Shown here piece after piece: positions 37,432-49,245 of a stretch of 64,000 nucleotides of DNA. The stretch's first letter is position 1. Each line of letters opens with the position of its first letter. The DNA comes from Mesorhizobium_B sp035998495. GTDB taxonomy: Bacteria; Pseudomonadota; Alphaproteobacteria; Rhizobiales; Rhizobiaceae. The notes below the pieces were generated by a model that did not search any database, was not told the origin of the DNA, and was given only the letters and a program-made list of their open reading frames with translations. The position numbers were made by a program, and so were the translations under genes. Location of the stretch: NCBI GenBank assembly GCA_035998495.1, contig DASYHP010000072.1:11696-75695 (forward strand). Direction: 5' to 3'.

Positions 37432-38468
37432 CGGCTGGCCCCCATCCCGATTTCATTCGCGGCGATCCAGTCCATGTAGGCGTGGAAGGATTGCTTGCCG
37501 GGCTTCGGCCGCCAGCTTGTGTCGCGCTCGATCCGCGCGATGTCGTAGGCGCCCCACATGCCGTCCTTCAGGCTCGCATCCTGGACGATGTTGGCGCCCT
37601 CGCCCGCCGTGACCTCGACCGTGAGCCCGGGGACGCGCTCCTTCGCCCAGTCCAGCATCTCCCGGATCGTCGCGGTGACTCCGCTGCCGATATTGTAGTG
37701 CCGGTAGCGCAGCCGGTCGGCGTCGATCAGCGCGAGGATCGCCCGCGCCACGTCGGTGGACAGCACATAGTCGCCCACCGCCTCTAGGCTGTTGGGCCGC
37801 ACCGTTTCGCCGGCCAGCGCCATATGGGCGATGCGGTTGGGCACATGGCGGTAGTCGCGGCTTTCGGTGGCGCGGTCCATCGGCCCATAGACGGAGGCCA
37901 GCCGCACCGAGGCCGCCGAAAACCCGAACAGGTCGGCGTAGCGGTTGACGATCATCTCGGCCGCGAATTTGGAGATGCCGTAGAGCTTGAGCGGCGCGAC
38001 ATAGCCATCCTCCGGCAGCGGCTCGCCGGCCCAGTCGGGTCCGTGATCGCGATAAACCGAGCCGGAGCTGATATAGATGAAGCGCTTGAGGCCGGGCTGG
38101 CGCCGCGCCCATTCCAGCATGCGCACGGTGCCCATCAGATTGACATCGATGATGCGGGCGGGATCCTCGGCCTCCGGATTGCGACGGGCCTCCGCCGCGC
38201 TGCCGCGCGAGATCGGCGTGATCGTCGCGCCATGGACGACGGCGGTGATGCCATGCGGGTCGAGCGCGGCGTTCCAGCCGGCCGGATCGCAGATATCCGC
38301 GACGATCAGCGTCAGGCGGTCGCGGACGGCGGCGAAATGCTTCTGCGCCATCGCGTCGAGCCGCGATCGGTCGAGGATCACGGCCCGCGCCTGAGGATCG
38401 CGGTCGAGCCATTCGCGCGCCACCAGGCTCATCACGAAGCCGGCGCCGCCGGTGACGAGGAGGGTCAT
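37428..38468 (-). CDS. NAD-dependent epimerase/dehydratase family protein, copy 1
   Basis: 346-residue extended SDR. The nucleotide motif reads TGGAGFVMS instead of the usual TGGAGFIGS, so the third glycine is methionine. The catalytic serine is in YISSGSVYRD and the YxxxK in YGISKFAAE. The C-terminal part has MWGAYDIARIERDTSW. It shares this odd motif and gene neighbours with copy 2 at 49246-50277. It may act on a small nucleotide-free substrate; not assignable to sugar metabolism with confidence. Confidence 0.85.
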   Translation of the reverse strand: MTLLVTGGAGFVMSLVAREWLDRDPQARAVILDRSRLDAMAQKHFAAVRDRLTLIVADICDPAGWNAALDPHGITAVVHGATITPISRGSAAEARRNPEAEDPARIIDVNLMGTVRMLEWARRQPGLKRFIYISSGSVYRDHGPDWAGEPLPEDGYVAPLKLYGISKFAAEMIVNRYADLFGFSAASVRLASVYGPMDRATESRDYRHVPNRIAHMALAGETVRPNSLEAVGDYVLSTDVARAILALIDADRLRYRHYNIGSGVTATIREMLDWAKERVPGLTVEVTAGEGANIVQDASLKDGMWGAYDIARIERDTSWRPKPGKQSFHAYMDWIAANEIGMGASR

Positions 38469-38500
38469 GGGATGTTCCGGGTCATGGGTCGAACCAGGGA

Positions 38501-39265
38501 TCAGCGCGCCGAAAAGCCGCCATCGACGAGCATGTCGGTGCCCGTGACGAAGGAGGCGTCGGACGACAGCAGGAACACGGCCGCCGCGGCGATCTCATCC
38601 GGCTGCGCGATCCGGCCAAGCAGATGACCCGGGCCGAGGCCGGCATTGGCGGCTTCGAGATCGGGCCAGCGCGTCAGCAGCCGCGCGGTGGCGACCGCGC
38701 CCGGCGACAGGCTGTTGACGCGCACGCCTTGGGCGGCGTGGTCGATGGCCATCGCCTTGGCGAGGTGCGCCAGCCCGGCCTTGGCCGCGCAATAGGCGAC
38801 CGCCTTGCCCACGGCGACGCTGGCGAATTGCGAGGCGACGAGCACGACCGAGCCGCCGCCGGCGGCGGCGATCAGCGGCACGGCGAACTTGCTCATCAGG
38901 AACGCGCCGGTCAGGCTGACATCGAGTTCCAGCCGCCACAGGCTCTCGTCGAGATCGACGACCGTGCCGTCGGTGGAGGGCGCGGCGGCATTGTGGACCA
39001 GACCGTCCAGCCGGCCGAAACGGGCATGCGCCAGTTCCGCCGCCCGTCGGGCGGATGCGATGTCGGTGACGTCGCAGGCCAGACCGACCGCCGCGGCGCC
39101 GAGTTCGGCGGCGATCCTTTCGGCCGCCGCCACGTCGCGGTCGGCGCAGGCCACCTTGCCGCCTTCGCCGACGCAGCGCCGGGCGATCGCCGCGCCGATG
39201 CCGCTGGCCGCCCCGCTGATCAGCACGACCTTGCCGGCCATGCGTTCCGCCATGACCGCCGTCAT
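38501..39265 (-). CDS. Short-chain dehydrogenase/reductase
   Basis: 254 residues, classical SDR: SGAASGIG near 17-24, HNAA motif, catalytic Ser in LVASQFAS and Tyr-x3-Lys in YCAAKAG, C-terminal MLVDGGFSAR. It overlaps the MFS transporter gene by four bases and lies 32 bases before the epimerase gene, in the middle of the long operon. Substrate unknown. Confidence 0.87.
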   Translation of the reverse strand: MTAVMAERMAGKVVLISGAASGIGAAIARRCVGEGGKVACADRDVAAAERIAAELGAAAVGLACDVTDIASARRAAELAHARFGRLDGLVHNAAAPSTDGTVVDLDESLWRLELDVSLTGAFLMSKFAVPLIAAAGGGSVVLVASQFASVAVGKAVAYCAAKAGLAHLAKAMAIDHAAQGVRVNSLSPGAVATARLLTRWPDLEAANAGLGPGHLLGRIAQPDEIAAAAVFLLSSDASFVTGTDMLVDGGFSAR

Positions 39266-40524
39266 TCGCTTGCTCCGGGGAGGCGCATGGGACGCGGCAC
39301 GCTCATCGCCTGGGCCGGCCGGCGGAGATTGAGGCCGGCGGCCACCGCGACGAGGCCCGCCCCGGAGGCGAGCAGCACGAACAGGGCGGCGGGCGCGAAC
39401 CGCTCCATCAACTCCGCCGCCAATCCAGGCGTGATCACATTGGCGAAGGAGTAGAGAAGAAGGAACGCGCCCGACGCCGAAACCATGTCACGGCTGTCGA
39501 GACGCGAATTGGCGAAGGCAATGGCCACCGGATAGATCGTCATGGCGGCGGCGCCGTAGGTGAAGAAGAGCACAAGAAGCAGGCTCTCGGCCCGGTTGCC
39601 GAGCCATCCGATGCAGACGCAGGAAAGGGCGGCCAGAAACCCCTGAACCATCAGGATCAGACGCCGGTCGAATCGGTCGGACAGCCATCCGACCGGGGCC
39701 TGCGCGACGAGGCCGCCGACGCTGAAGGCGGTGATCAGCGTGATCGTCGTGGCGGCGTCGATCCCCGCCTGCGCGCCGTAGATCGGCGTCATGACGAAGA
39801 CGTTGGAATTGGTGATCCCGGACTGAAGAATGCCGAAGATCGTCACCGGCGCCAGAAGGATCAACTGACGCAGCCCGTAGCGCTGAAGCGCGGGCGACGC
39901 AGCCTTTGCGTCCGCCCTTTGGATGCCCGGCGGCAGCGCGGGCCAGCGCCCGCCCACGATCAGCGAATGGCCGAGACCAAGCCCGATCGTCACCGCCGCA
40001 ATCTGGAACAGGTAGGGCGAGTGCGGTCCGGCGATCTCCACCAGGAGCTGGCTGAGCAGCGTGGAGAGGACGGTCACCAGCATATAAAGAGAGAAGTAGC
40101 GGCCGCGATTGTGATCCTCGGCGTAGAGGTTGATCCAGCTTTCGCAGACCACGAAGATGGCTGCCAGGCCCAGGCCGTTGATGAAGCGCGACGCGGCCCA
40201 TACCGCGGTCGAGGCCGTCAGCGACATGCTGATCGCGGCCAGGATCGTCAGCAGCGCCATGGCAAGAAAGGTGCGCTCATGGCCGAAACGCGCGACGAGC
40301 GGACGCGCGATCAGGCAGCCGGCCAGGAATCCCAAAGGCGAGGCCGTGAGCACGACCTGGAGGGTGGATGCGCTGCTGCCCGGCCCGCTTAGGCCGAGCG
40401 AGGTGGCGACGGTCATCAGCCCCGTCCCGGTGCAGATGAGGCCGAGGCTGATCATGATCGGCACGACCGCGCGGAACCGCGCGGCCCTGCGCCAGAATCC
40501 GATCACCGACCGCGGGGACCGCAT
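39262..40524 (-). CDS. MFS transporter
   Basis: 420 residues with about 12 membrane helices and an MFS signature (GCLIARPLVARFGHERT; GWLSDRFDRRLIL). It resembles the YcaD-type subgroup. It could import an alternative substrate or export a product of the catabolic operon. It follows the ABC ATPase gene after 6 bases and overlaps the next SDR gene. Confidence 0.85.
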   Translation of the reverse strand: MRSPRSVIGFWRRAARFRAVVPIMISLGLICTGTGLMTVATSLGLSGPGSSASTLQVVLTASPLGFLAGCLIARPLVARFGHERTFLAMALLTILAAISMSLTASTAVWAASRFINGLGLAAIFVVCESWINLYAEDHNRGRYFSLYMLVTVLSTLLSQLLVEIAGPHSPYLFQIAAVTIGLGLGHSLIVGGRWPALPPGIQRADAKAASPALQRYGLRQLILLAPVTIFGILQSGITNSNVFVMTPIYGAQAGIDAATTITLITAFSVGGLVAQAPVGWLSDRFDRRLILMVQGFLAALSCVCIGWLGNRAESLLLVLFFTYGAAAMTIYPVAIAFANSRLDSRDMVSASGAFLLLYSFANVITPGLAAELMERFAPAALFVLLASGAGLVAVAAGLNLRRPAQAMSVPRPMRLPGASE

Positions 40525-40530
40525 CGTTTC

Positions 40531-42608
<2,078 letters not shown>

Positions 42609-42612
<4 letters not shown>

Positions 42613-43481
42613 GGCTTCCAGGCCTCCCGCAGGCCGTCGGCCAGGAGGTTGAAGCCCAGCACCAGGCTGACGATGGCGATCGACGGGGCGACCGACATCA
42701 ACGGCCAGACATTGATGACCGTGGTGCCCTCCTTGACCATGCCGCCCCAATCGGGGTTGGGCGGGGGCAGGCCGAGCCCGAGGAAGCCCAGGATGCCTAT
42801 GGTGATGATGGTATAGCCGATGCGCAGGCAGGCATCGACGATCAGCATGCTGCGGCAGTTGGGCAGGAGCTCGACCAGCATGATGTAGGGCGTGCTCTCG
42901 CCGCGCAGCTTCGCCGCCGCGACATATTCCTGCTCGCGCAGGCCAAGCACCAGTCCGCGCGTGATGCGGCCGATGCCGGGCGCCGAGGCGATCGTCGTGG
43001 CGATCACGATGTTGATCACTGAGGGGCCGATATTGGCGATCAGGATGACGTAAAGGACCAGCACCGGAAAGGCGAGGATCACATCGGAGAAGCGGCTGAT
43101 CACGGCATCGACCCAGCCGCCGTAATAGCCGGCCAGCATGCCGAGCGTGACGCCGACGAGCATCGCGACGGCCACCGACAGCGGCGCCACGACCAGCACG
43201 GTGCGCGCGCCGAAGATCAGCCGGGCCACCATGTCGCGGCCGAGAATATCGGTGCCCAGCCAGTGCGTCGCCGACGGAGTAGGATCGGCCAGCGCCGTCA
43301 CGTCCTGCGCGGTCGGCGAGTAGAGCGGCAACACCGGCGCGGCGACGGCAACGACGACCCAGAACAGCACCAGCGCCAGGCCGATCATCGCCGTGCGCGA
43401 GCGCAGCACCAGCGTCCAGGGCGAGCGTCCCCACACCCTAGCGGTGGGGATCGCGCCCTGGATCACCTCGCTCTGCGCCAT
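42609..43481 (-). CDS. Dipeptide-type ABC transporter permease (DppC-like)
   Basis: 290 residues, six membrane helices, N-terminal OppC_N segment and the EAA-like loop REQEYVAAAKLRGES. Partner of the permease 3 bases upstream. The C-terminal GFNLLADGLREAWKP is typical of DppC proteins. Confidence 0.93.
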
Positions 43482-43484
43482 GGC

Positions 43485-44498
43485 TCAGGAAACCCGGATG
43501 CGGGGATCGAGCAGCATATAGCCGAGATCCCCGATGAACTGGGTGGTGACCGCGATGGCGACCGTGATCAGCGTCGCCGCCTCCAGCGTCGCGATGTCGC
43601 CGAACAGGCTGGCTTCGAGCAGCAGGCGGCCGAAACCGGGATAGGCGAAGACGAGTTCGGTGACCACGACGCCGCTGATCAGGAAATTGATCTGCAGCAG
43701 GAGCACCGTGAACGGCGCGATCATCGCATTGCGCAGCGCGTGGCCGAACACCATGCGCCGCGTGCTCATTCCCTTGAGGACGGCGGTGCGGATGAAGGGC
43801 CGTTCCATGACGCCGATCATCGACACGCGGATCATGCGCGCGACATAGCCGAAATCATAGATCACCAGCACCGCGACCGGCAGCACGAGCTGCGAGGCGA
43901 TCGGCCAGCCGCTGCCTTCGTCGAGCTGGCTGGTGCCCGGCAGGACCGGCCACAGGATGACGAACAGCGTCACCAGGAACACGCCCGAGGCGAATTCGGG
44001 AATGGAGGTGAAGGTGATGCAGACCACCGACAGCGTCCGGTCGAGCGCGCCGCCCTCCTTCAGGCCAGACAGCACGCCGAAGGCGATCGACAGCGGGACG
44101 ATCAGCAGGAAGGCGAGGCCGGCCAGCAGGGCGGTGTTGGCGAGCCGGTCCCAGATGACGTCGTTGACCGGCAGCTTGTTCAGGGTCGAATAGCCGAAAT
44201 TGCCGAAATACTGCGCCCCTCGAGGATCGGTGAAGTTGAGTCCGGTGCTCGGGTCCTGCAGCGGGTCGGGGATCGCGCCGAGCAGCACGCCCACCCATCG
44301 GAAATAGCGCACCAGAAGCGGGTCGTTGGCCCTCAACTTCTCGGTCAGGATGTCGACCTGCTGCTGGGTGGCGAACGGCCCGAGCGACTTGCGCGCCACG
44401 CTGCCCGGTGTGAACTCGGAGACGGCGAAGACAAGGAACGACGCCGCGACCATGGTCAGCACCATCATCGAGAGCCGTTTGAACAGGAATGTCGCCAT
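43485..44498 (-). CDS. Dipeptide-type ABC transporter permease (DppB-like)
   Basis: 337 residues, DppB type (KRLSMMVLTMVAASFLVFAVSEFTPG at the N-terminus; EAA-like loop TAVLKGMSTRRMVFGHALRNA). The periplasmic loop after helix 1 is longer than usual, with an insert around residues 55-90. The ATG at 44498 is chosen by family length; it lies 71 bases after the binding-protein gene. Confidence 0.92.
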   Translation of the reverse strand: MATFLFKRLSMMVLTMVAASFLVFAVSEFTPGSVARKSLGPFATQQQVDILTEKLRANDPLLVRYFRWVGVLLGAIPDPLQDPSTGLNFTDPRGAQYFGNFGYSTLNKLPVNDVIWDRLANTALLAGLAFLLIVPLSIAFGVLSGLKEGGALDRTLSVVCITFTSIPEFASGVFLVTLFVILWPVLPGTSQLDEGSGWPIASQLVLPVAVLVIYDFGYVARMIRVSMIGVMERPFIRTAVLKGMSTRRMVFGHALRNAMIAPFTVLLLQINFLISGVVVTELVFAYPGFGRLLLEASLFGDIATLEAATLITVAIAVTTQFIGDLGYMLLDPRIRVS

Positions 44499-44569
44499 GC
44501 GCCAGGCAGATCCGACCTCGGCGGCGACCCGGCCGCCGACTGCGGCGGCCGGGTCTTGCCTTGGGAGGC

Positions 44570-46240
44570 TCAGGCCGCGATCGCGTATTTGTGCGCCTGG
44601 ATGTATTGCGAGGGGTGCAGTTCGAAGCCCAGCACCTTCTTGTCCATGACCGTGGAGAAGACGCGCCAGTAAGGCTGCACGATCGGTCCTTCCTCCTGCA
44701 TGATCTCCTCGATCCGCGCCATCACCTTGCTGCGCTCCTTCGGGTCGAGGATGCCTTCCGCCTCCGTCAGCAAGGCGTCGAACTCCGCATTGGAGAATTT
44801 CGACTCGTTCCACGCCTGATTGGACCGGTAGGCCAGCGCCAGGGTCATGATGGCGAGCGGGCGATGGCCCCAGCCGGTGACGCTGAACGGCGAGGAGGTC
44901 CAGACCTCCCAATACTGGGCGCTCGGCAGCGTCTTGATGTTGATGCGGATGCCGATCTCTTTCAACTGCTCGGCCATCACCTGCGAGGTGTTGAACTCCC
45001 AGTTCGGGTCCGGCCGCGTCGTCATGTCCACCTCGAAGCCGTCCGGGAAGCCGGCTTCGGCGAGCAGCGCCTTGGCCTTCTCGACATCGCGGGAATATTT
45101 CGGCAGCGGGAAATATTCGGGATGCGATGGCGCGACATGATGGTCCTCGCCCGGCACGCCGGCGCCGAGCAGGGCTGTCTGGATCACCGCGTCGCGGTCG
45201 ATGCCGAGCCGCATCGCCTTGCGCACCCGCTTGTCCTTGAACTGCTCGACATCGGGATGCATGCGCATGACGGCGGTCTGCGTCGTCTGGACGCCATGGA
45301 CGGCGACGTGGGGAAAAGCCTTCATCGCGTTGATCTGCACGGCGTCGGCTTCGGACAGCCCGTCCACCTGCTTGGACGCCATGGCGGCGATCGCGGCGCC
45401 CGGATTGTCGCCGAGGTCCACATATTCGAAGGTGTCGATGAAGGGGCCGCCGCCCCAGTAGTCGGTCCGCGCCTTGAACCTGGCGTTCTTGCCGACCGTG
45501 TACTCGGTCATCTCGAACGGGCCCGTGCCGTTCGACCCTGGACCGAACGCGCCGTTCTCCTCGGGATCGAGCATGAACATCACGTAATGGAAAAGGTGCT
45601 CGGGAACCGCGATCTGCGGCGCGAAGGCATTCAGCCGAACCGTGTGGTCATCCACCTTCTCGATCGCGTTGTCGGCCCAGAGCTTGCTCGACTTTTTCGG
45701 GTTGCCCGCCTCGTCCTTTTCGCCCGTTTCGATTTCCTGGACCAGATAGCCCGTGAACAGGCCGAGCATGGAGGAGCCCACCGCCGGATCGGCGACCCGC
45801 TTCAGGTTCCACACCACGTCGTCGGCGTTGAACTGGCGCCCATTGCGCCACTTCACGTCCTTGCGCAGGAAGAGCGTCCAGGTCTTCAAGTCTTCGCTGA
45901 CCTCCCACCTTTCCAACAGGAACGGCTCGGTGATGTTGTCCCGGTTGGTGAAGGTGAGGAATTCGCAGACCTGGCGCACGACGTTCGACTTCTCGGCGAA
46001 GTCGACGAGATGCGGATCCTTGATCTCCATGCAGCGCATGCCGATGCGCAGATTGCCGCCCTTGGGCATGTCCTGCGCGATCGCCGTGCCCGACGGGTCG
46101 GCCATGCCGGCCACGGAATAGGCGGCCGCCGCCGACAGGCCGAGCAGCGTCGCGCGCCGCAGGAAATCACGGCGGGAAATCGCGCCCTCGTTCATCTCCT
46201 CGATGAGCGTCGGGATATAGGGGTGGACGGGCTTTTCCAT
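44570..46240 (-). CDS. Dipeptide-type ABC transporter substrate-binding protein (SBP family 5)
   Basis: 556 residues. Tat signal SRRDFLRRATLLGLS (about 22-36) with cleavage near AIAQ at about 55. The SBP_bac_5 body includes RKDVKWRNGRQFNADDVVWNLKR and KRVRKAMRLGIDRDAVI. First gene of the ten-gene minus-strand operon. Family members bind peptides, opines, glutathione or other amides; the linked ureide-type hydrolases suggest a cyclic or carbamoylated substrate, as inference. Confidence 0.92.
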   Translation of the reverse strand: MEKPVHPYIPTLIEEMNEGAISRRDFLRRATLLGLSAAAAYSVAGMADPSGTAIAQDMPKGGNLRIGMRCMEIKDPHLVDFAEKSNVVRQVCEFLTFTNRDNITEPFLLERWEVSEDLKTWTLFLRKDVKWRNGRQFNADDVVWNLKRVADPAVGSSMLGLFTGYLVQEIETGEKDEAGNPKKSSKLWADNAIEKVDDHTVRLNAFAPQIAVPEHLFHYVMFMLDPEENGAFGPGSNGTGPFEMTEYTVGKNARFKARTDYWGGGPFIDTFEYVDLGDNPGAAIAAMASKQVDGLSEADAVQINAMKAFPHVAVHGVQTTQTAVMRMHPDVEQFKDKRVRKAMRLGIDRDAVIQTALLGAGVPGEDHHVAPSHPEYFPLPKYSRDVEKAKALLAEAGFPDGFEVDMTTRPDPNWEFNTSQVMAEQLKEIGIRINIKTLPSAQYWEVWTSSPFSVTGWGHRPLAIMTLALAYRSNQAWNESKFSNAEFDALLTEAEGILDPKERSKVMARIEEIMQEEGPIVQPYWRVFSTVMDKKVLGFELHPSQYIQAHKYAIAA

Positions 46241-46779
46241 CTTCGCGGTCTCCGGGTTGGTCAGTCAGCGAGCCGGCCGTGACGACGAATTCGCTGGGCT
46301 CGGTGGACGGGTCCCGCGCCGCGTGGCGGCGCCGGCATCTTCCCTGCAATGCACTGTCGATCGCCGTGCGCCGTTCCCTTCGGACACAAGCATCCGGCGC
46401 ATGGCCCGACCTGGACGCCGCGGCATCGCAGAAGGCATCCGCGCTTGCCTGCGCATGATGACGGCTCCCATGGCGGCGCGGCTGTTGGTCAGGCGCTCAT
46501 TCCCCATAACAAAAGCTATACCCGGCGCTGGTGGCGGCAAACGAAGTTTGAGCGCTCAATGACGCCGTTTTTTTTGGCCATCAGGGCGGACGTCCAGCGG
46601 GTTGACCTCTTCCGGCCAACCTCGACCGCTCGTAAAACACACCGGTCAGCCAGGATGCTTTGCGCCGGGCCTGGCTTCCGACGGCCGGTCCGGCAACTCC
46701 AATCAAGAAAAGGCGGCGCGGCAGGAAAGCCGCTCGACGCTCGCGCCAAGCCCCGCCCAGCAAAGGGAAGATTGTCGAC
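46241..46779. promoter_or_regulatory. 539-base divergent gap between ABC operon and demethylase gene
   Basis: No convincing coding sequence. It must hold the promoters of the SBP-led operon (minus) and the GcvT-type gene (plus). The clearest element is the perfect 12 bp palindrome TTGAGCGCTCAA at 46548-46559, beside a run of eight T at 46568-46575. A regulator of the GntR, TetR or similar class could bind there; no regulator gene is adjacent. Confidence 0.4.
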
Positions 46780-49197
46780 ATGCGAACCCACGCACAAGCC
46801 GTCGTGATCGGCGGCGGCCTGATCGGCTGCTCGATCCTCTACCACCTCGCCAAGCTGGGCTGGACCGACGTGCTTCTGCTCGAGCGCGACGAGTTGACCT
46901 CGGGCTCGACCTGGCATGCGGCCGCCAACATCCACGGCCTGCACGATTCCACCAATATCAGCCGGCTCCAGCACTACACCATGAAGCTCTACAAGGAGCT
47001 CGAAGCCGAGACCGGCCAAAGCTGCGGCATCTTCCAGCCCGGCTCGCTCTACCTCGCCCAGACGGAGGCGCGCGAGCACCAGCTCCGCCTGCAGGAGGCG
47101 AAGGCGCGCCGCTACGGCATGAACTTCTACGAAGTGTCCCGCGCCGAAGCCGAACGGCTTCACCCGCTCGTCGATTTCTCGGGCGTGCGTTGCATCATGT
47201 ACGAGCCCGAGGGCGGCAATGTGGATCCGTCCGGCGTCACGGCCGCCTATGCCGCCGGCGCGCGCCAAAGGGGCGCGGACATCCGCCGCTTCACGCCGGT
47301 CACCGCCACCGAGCAGCAGCCCGACGGGACATGGCTGGTGCGCACGCCCCAGGGCGATATCCGCGCGGAATGGGTGGTGAACGCCGCCGGCCTTTGGGCG
47401 CGCGAGGTGGCGGCGTTCGCGGGGCTCGAATTGCCGCTGATCCCCACAGAGCACCAGTATTTCGTCACCGAGACCATCCCGGAGATCGCCGCGCTCGGTC
47501 GCCGGCTGCCCTCCGTCGCCGATCGCGACGGCGAATATTATCTGCGCCAGGAAGGCCTGGGCCTGCTCATCGGCGCCTATGAGCGCGACATGAGGTTCTG
47601 GGCCGAAGGCGGCACGCCCCAAGACTTCGGCCACGAGCTCTTCCCCGATGATCTCGGCCGCATCGAAGAGAACATGATGCGGGCGATCGAACGGGTGCCG
47701 GCGGTCGGCGAGGCCGGCGTCAAGCGCGTGATCAACGGCCCCATGATCTGGTCGCCCGACTCCGCCGCGCTCTTCGGCCCCGTGCCGGAGCTCAAGAACT
47801 ATTTCTGCTGCGCGGGGATCATTCCCGGCTTCTCGCAGTCCGGCGGCTTGGGCAAGCTCGCCGCGGAGTGGATGATCGAGGGCGAGCCCTCGCTCGACAT
47901 GTTCGCCTGGGACATGGCCCGCTTCGGGCAGTGGGCGGGAAAGAGCTTCACCAAGGCGCGGGTGCAGGACCAGTACACCCACCGCTTCAAGATCCATTTC
48001 CCCTATGAGGAGCGGCAGGCGGGCCGCCCCGTCCGGTCCCGGCCGGCCTGCGACACGCAGCGGGAACTGGGCGCCGTCTTCGGCCTGAACTACGGCTGGG
48101 AGCACCCGCTCTGGTTCGCGGCTCCAGGCGAGCCGCGCGAGGAGACGACAGGCTTCACGCGCCAGAACTGGTGGGCGCCGGTGGGCCGCGAGGCGCGGAT
48201 GCTCAGGGAGCATGCCGGCATCATCGATATCTCCAACTTCGCGAAATACGCGGTGACGGGGCCGGGCGCCGAAGCCTGGCTCAACGCGGTCTTCGCCAAC
48301 CGCATGCCGCGCGAGACGGGCCGCTCTTGCCTCACCCCGCTCATCGGCAAGCGCGGCGGCATCGCCGGCGACTTCACGGTGACGCGGCTTGGCCAGGACG
48401 AGTTCCTGGTGATCGGCTCAGGCATGGCCGAGCGCTATCACGGTCGCTTCTTCCGCATGGTGCCTTTGCCCGAGGGCACGGCGTTCCGCTCCGTGACCGA
48501 AGCTCTGTGCGGCTTCAACGTCGCCGGCCCGCGCGCGCGAGAAATCCTGCAGCGGCTCACGAACGCCGACCTCTCCAACGAGGCGTTCCCCTTCATGCGC
48601 TCGCGCCGAATCACGGTCGGCGGCGTGGACGTCACGGCCCTGCGCGTGTCGTTCACCGGCGACCTCGGCTGGGAGCTCTACTGCCCGGCCGACGCGCAAG
48701 TTCCGCTCTACCGCGCGCTTCTCGACGCAGGGCGCGACTTTGGCGCGGGGCCGGTGGGCTCGCGCGCGCTGCTCTCCTTGCGCGTGGAGAAGGGCTATGG
48801 GAGCTGGGGCCGGGAATATTCCCCCGAATACTGGCCGCAGGAGGCCGGACTCGACCGCCTCGCCAAGCTCGACAAGCCGTTCCTTCACCGCGACGCCTAT
48901 GCCGCGCTGGCACACAAGCCGCCGCGCGACCGGCTGGTCATGCTGAAGGTGGAGGCCAACGGCGCGGACGCGAGCGGGGGCGAGCCGATCTTCCTGTCCG
49001 ACGGCACGCCCGCCGGCCAGGTGACGTCCGGCGCATTTGGCCACTTCGTCGGCCAGTCGCTCGCGCTCGGCTATGTCAAGAACGGCTTGGCGCAGCCCGG
49101 CGACAGGCTCAGCGTGGCCATCCTCGGCCGCCCACACGAGGCGATCCTGCTCGACCGTCCGCCCTTCGACCCTGACGGGCTGCGCCTGCGGGGGTGA
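46780..49197 (+). CDS. Dimethylglycine/sarcosine dehydrogenase-like FAD protein with GcvT domain
   Basis: 805 residues. N-terminal FAD domain VVIGGGLIGCSILYHLAKLG with the WHAA motif at 45-48, whose H46 is the covalent flavin histidine in dimethylglycine and sarcosine dehydrogenases. A linker domain follows, then folate-binding GCV_T (about 430-710) and GCV_T_C (about 720-800). It would oxidatively demethylate an N-methylated amine or amino acid and pass the one-carbon unit to tetrahydrofolate. The ATG at 46780 has AGGGAAG upstream. It is monocistronic, divergent from the ABC operon. Confidence 0.92.
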   Translation: MRTHAQAVVIGGGLIGCSILYHLAKLGWTDVLLLERDELTSGSTWHAAANIHGLHDSTNISRLQHYTMKLYKELEAETGQSCGIFQPGSLYLAQTEAREHQLRLQEAKARRYGMNFYEVSRAEAERLHPLVDFSGVRCIMYEPEGGNVDPSGVTAAYAAGARQRGADIRRFTPVTATEQQPDGTWLVRTPQGDIRAEWVVNAAGLWAREVAAFAGLELPLIPTEHQYFVTETIPEIAALGRRLPSVADRDGEYYLRQEGLGLLIGAYERDMRFWAEGGTPQDFGHELFPDDLGRIEENMMRAIERVPAVGEAGVKRVINGPMIWSPDSAALFGPVPELKNYFCCAGIIPGFSQSGGLGKLAAEWMIEGEPSLDMFAWDMARFGQWAGKSFTKARVQDQYTHRFKIHFPYEERQAGRPVRSRPACDTQRELGAVFGLNYGWEHPLWFAAPGEPREETTGFTRQNWWAPVGREARMLREHAGIIDISNFAKYAVTGPGAEAWLNAVFANRMPRETGRSCLTPLIGKRGGIAGDFTVTRLGQDEFLVIGSGMAERYHGRFFRMVPLPEGTAFRSVTEALCGFNVAGPRAREILQRLTNADLSNEAFPFMRSRRITVGGVDVTALRVSFTGDLGWELYCPADAQVPLYRALLDAGRDFGAGPVGSRALLSLRVEKGYGSWGREYSPEYWPQEAGLDRLAKLDKPFLHRDAYAALAHKPPRDRLVMLKVEANGADASGGEPIFLSDGTPAGQVTSGAFGHFVGQSLALGYVKNGLAQPGDRLSVAILGRPHEAILLDRPPFDPDGLRLRG

Positions 49198-49227
49198 GCT
49201 CCGAAGCCGGCGCCTGCAGCATGAGCG

Positions 49228-49244
49228 GCCAGCCGATGGCTGGC
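49228..49244. terminator. Short GC hairpin between convergent genes
   Basis: GCCAGCC-GAT-GGCTGGC, a perfect 7 bp stem with a 3 base loop, directly after the epimerase coding end and 30 bases after the GcvT-type stop. It lacks a T-run, so function as a transcript end is only likely. Confidence 0.4.
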
Positions 49245-49245
49245 G

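Noticed and set aside
34365..37456. Very long minus-strand frames (739 and 768 codons) across the SDR, amidohydrolase and PuuE-like genes
   Set aside because: Only the C-terminal parts are real genes; the N-terminal extensions run out of frame through the neighbouring genes and read as low-complexity Arg/Pro-rich sequence.
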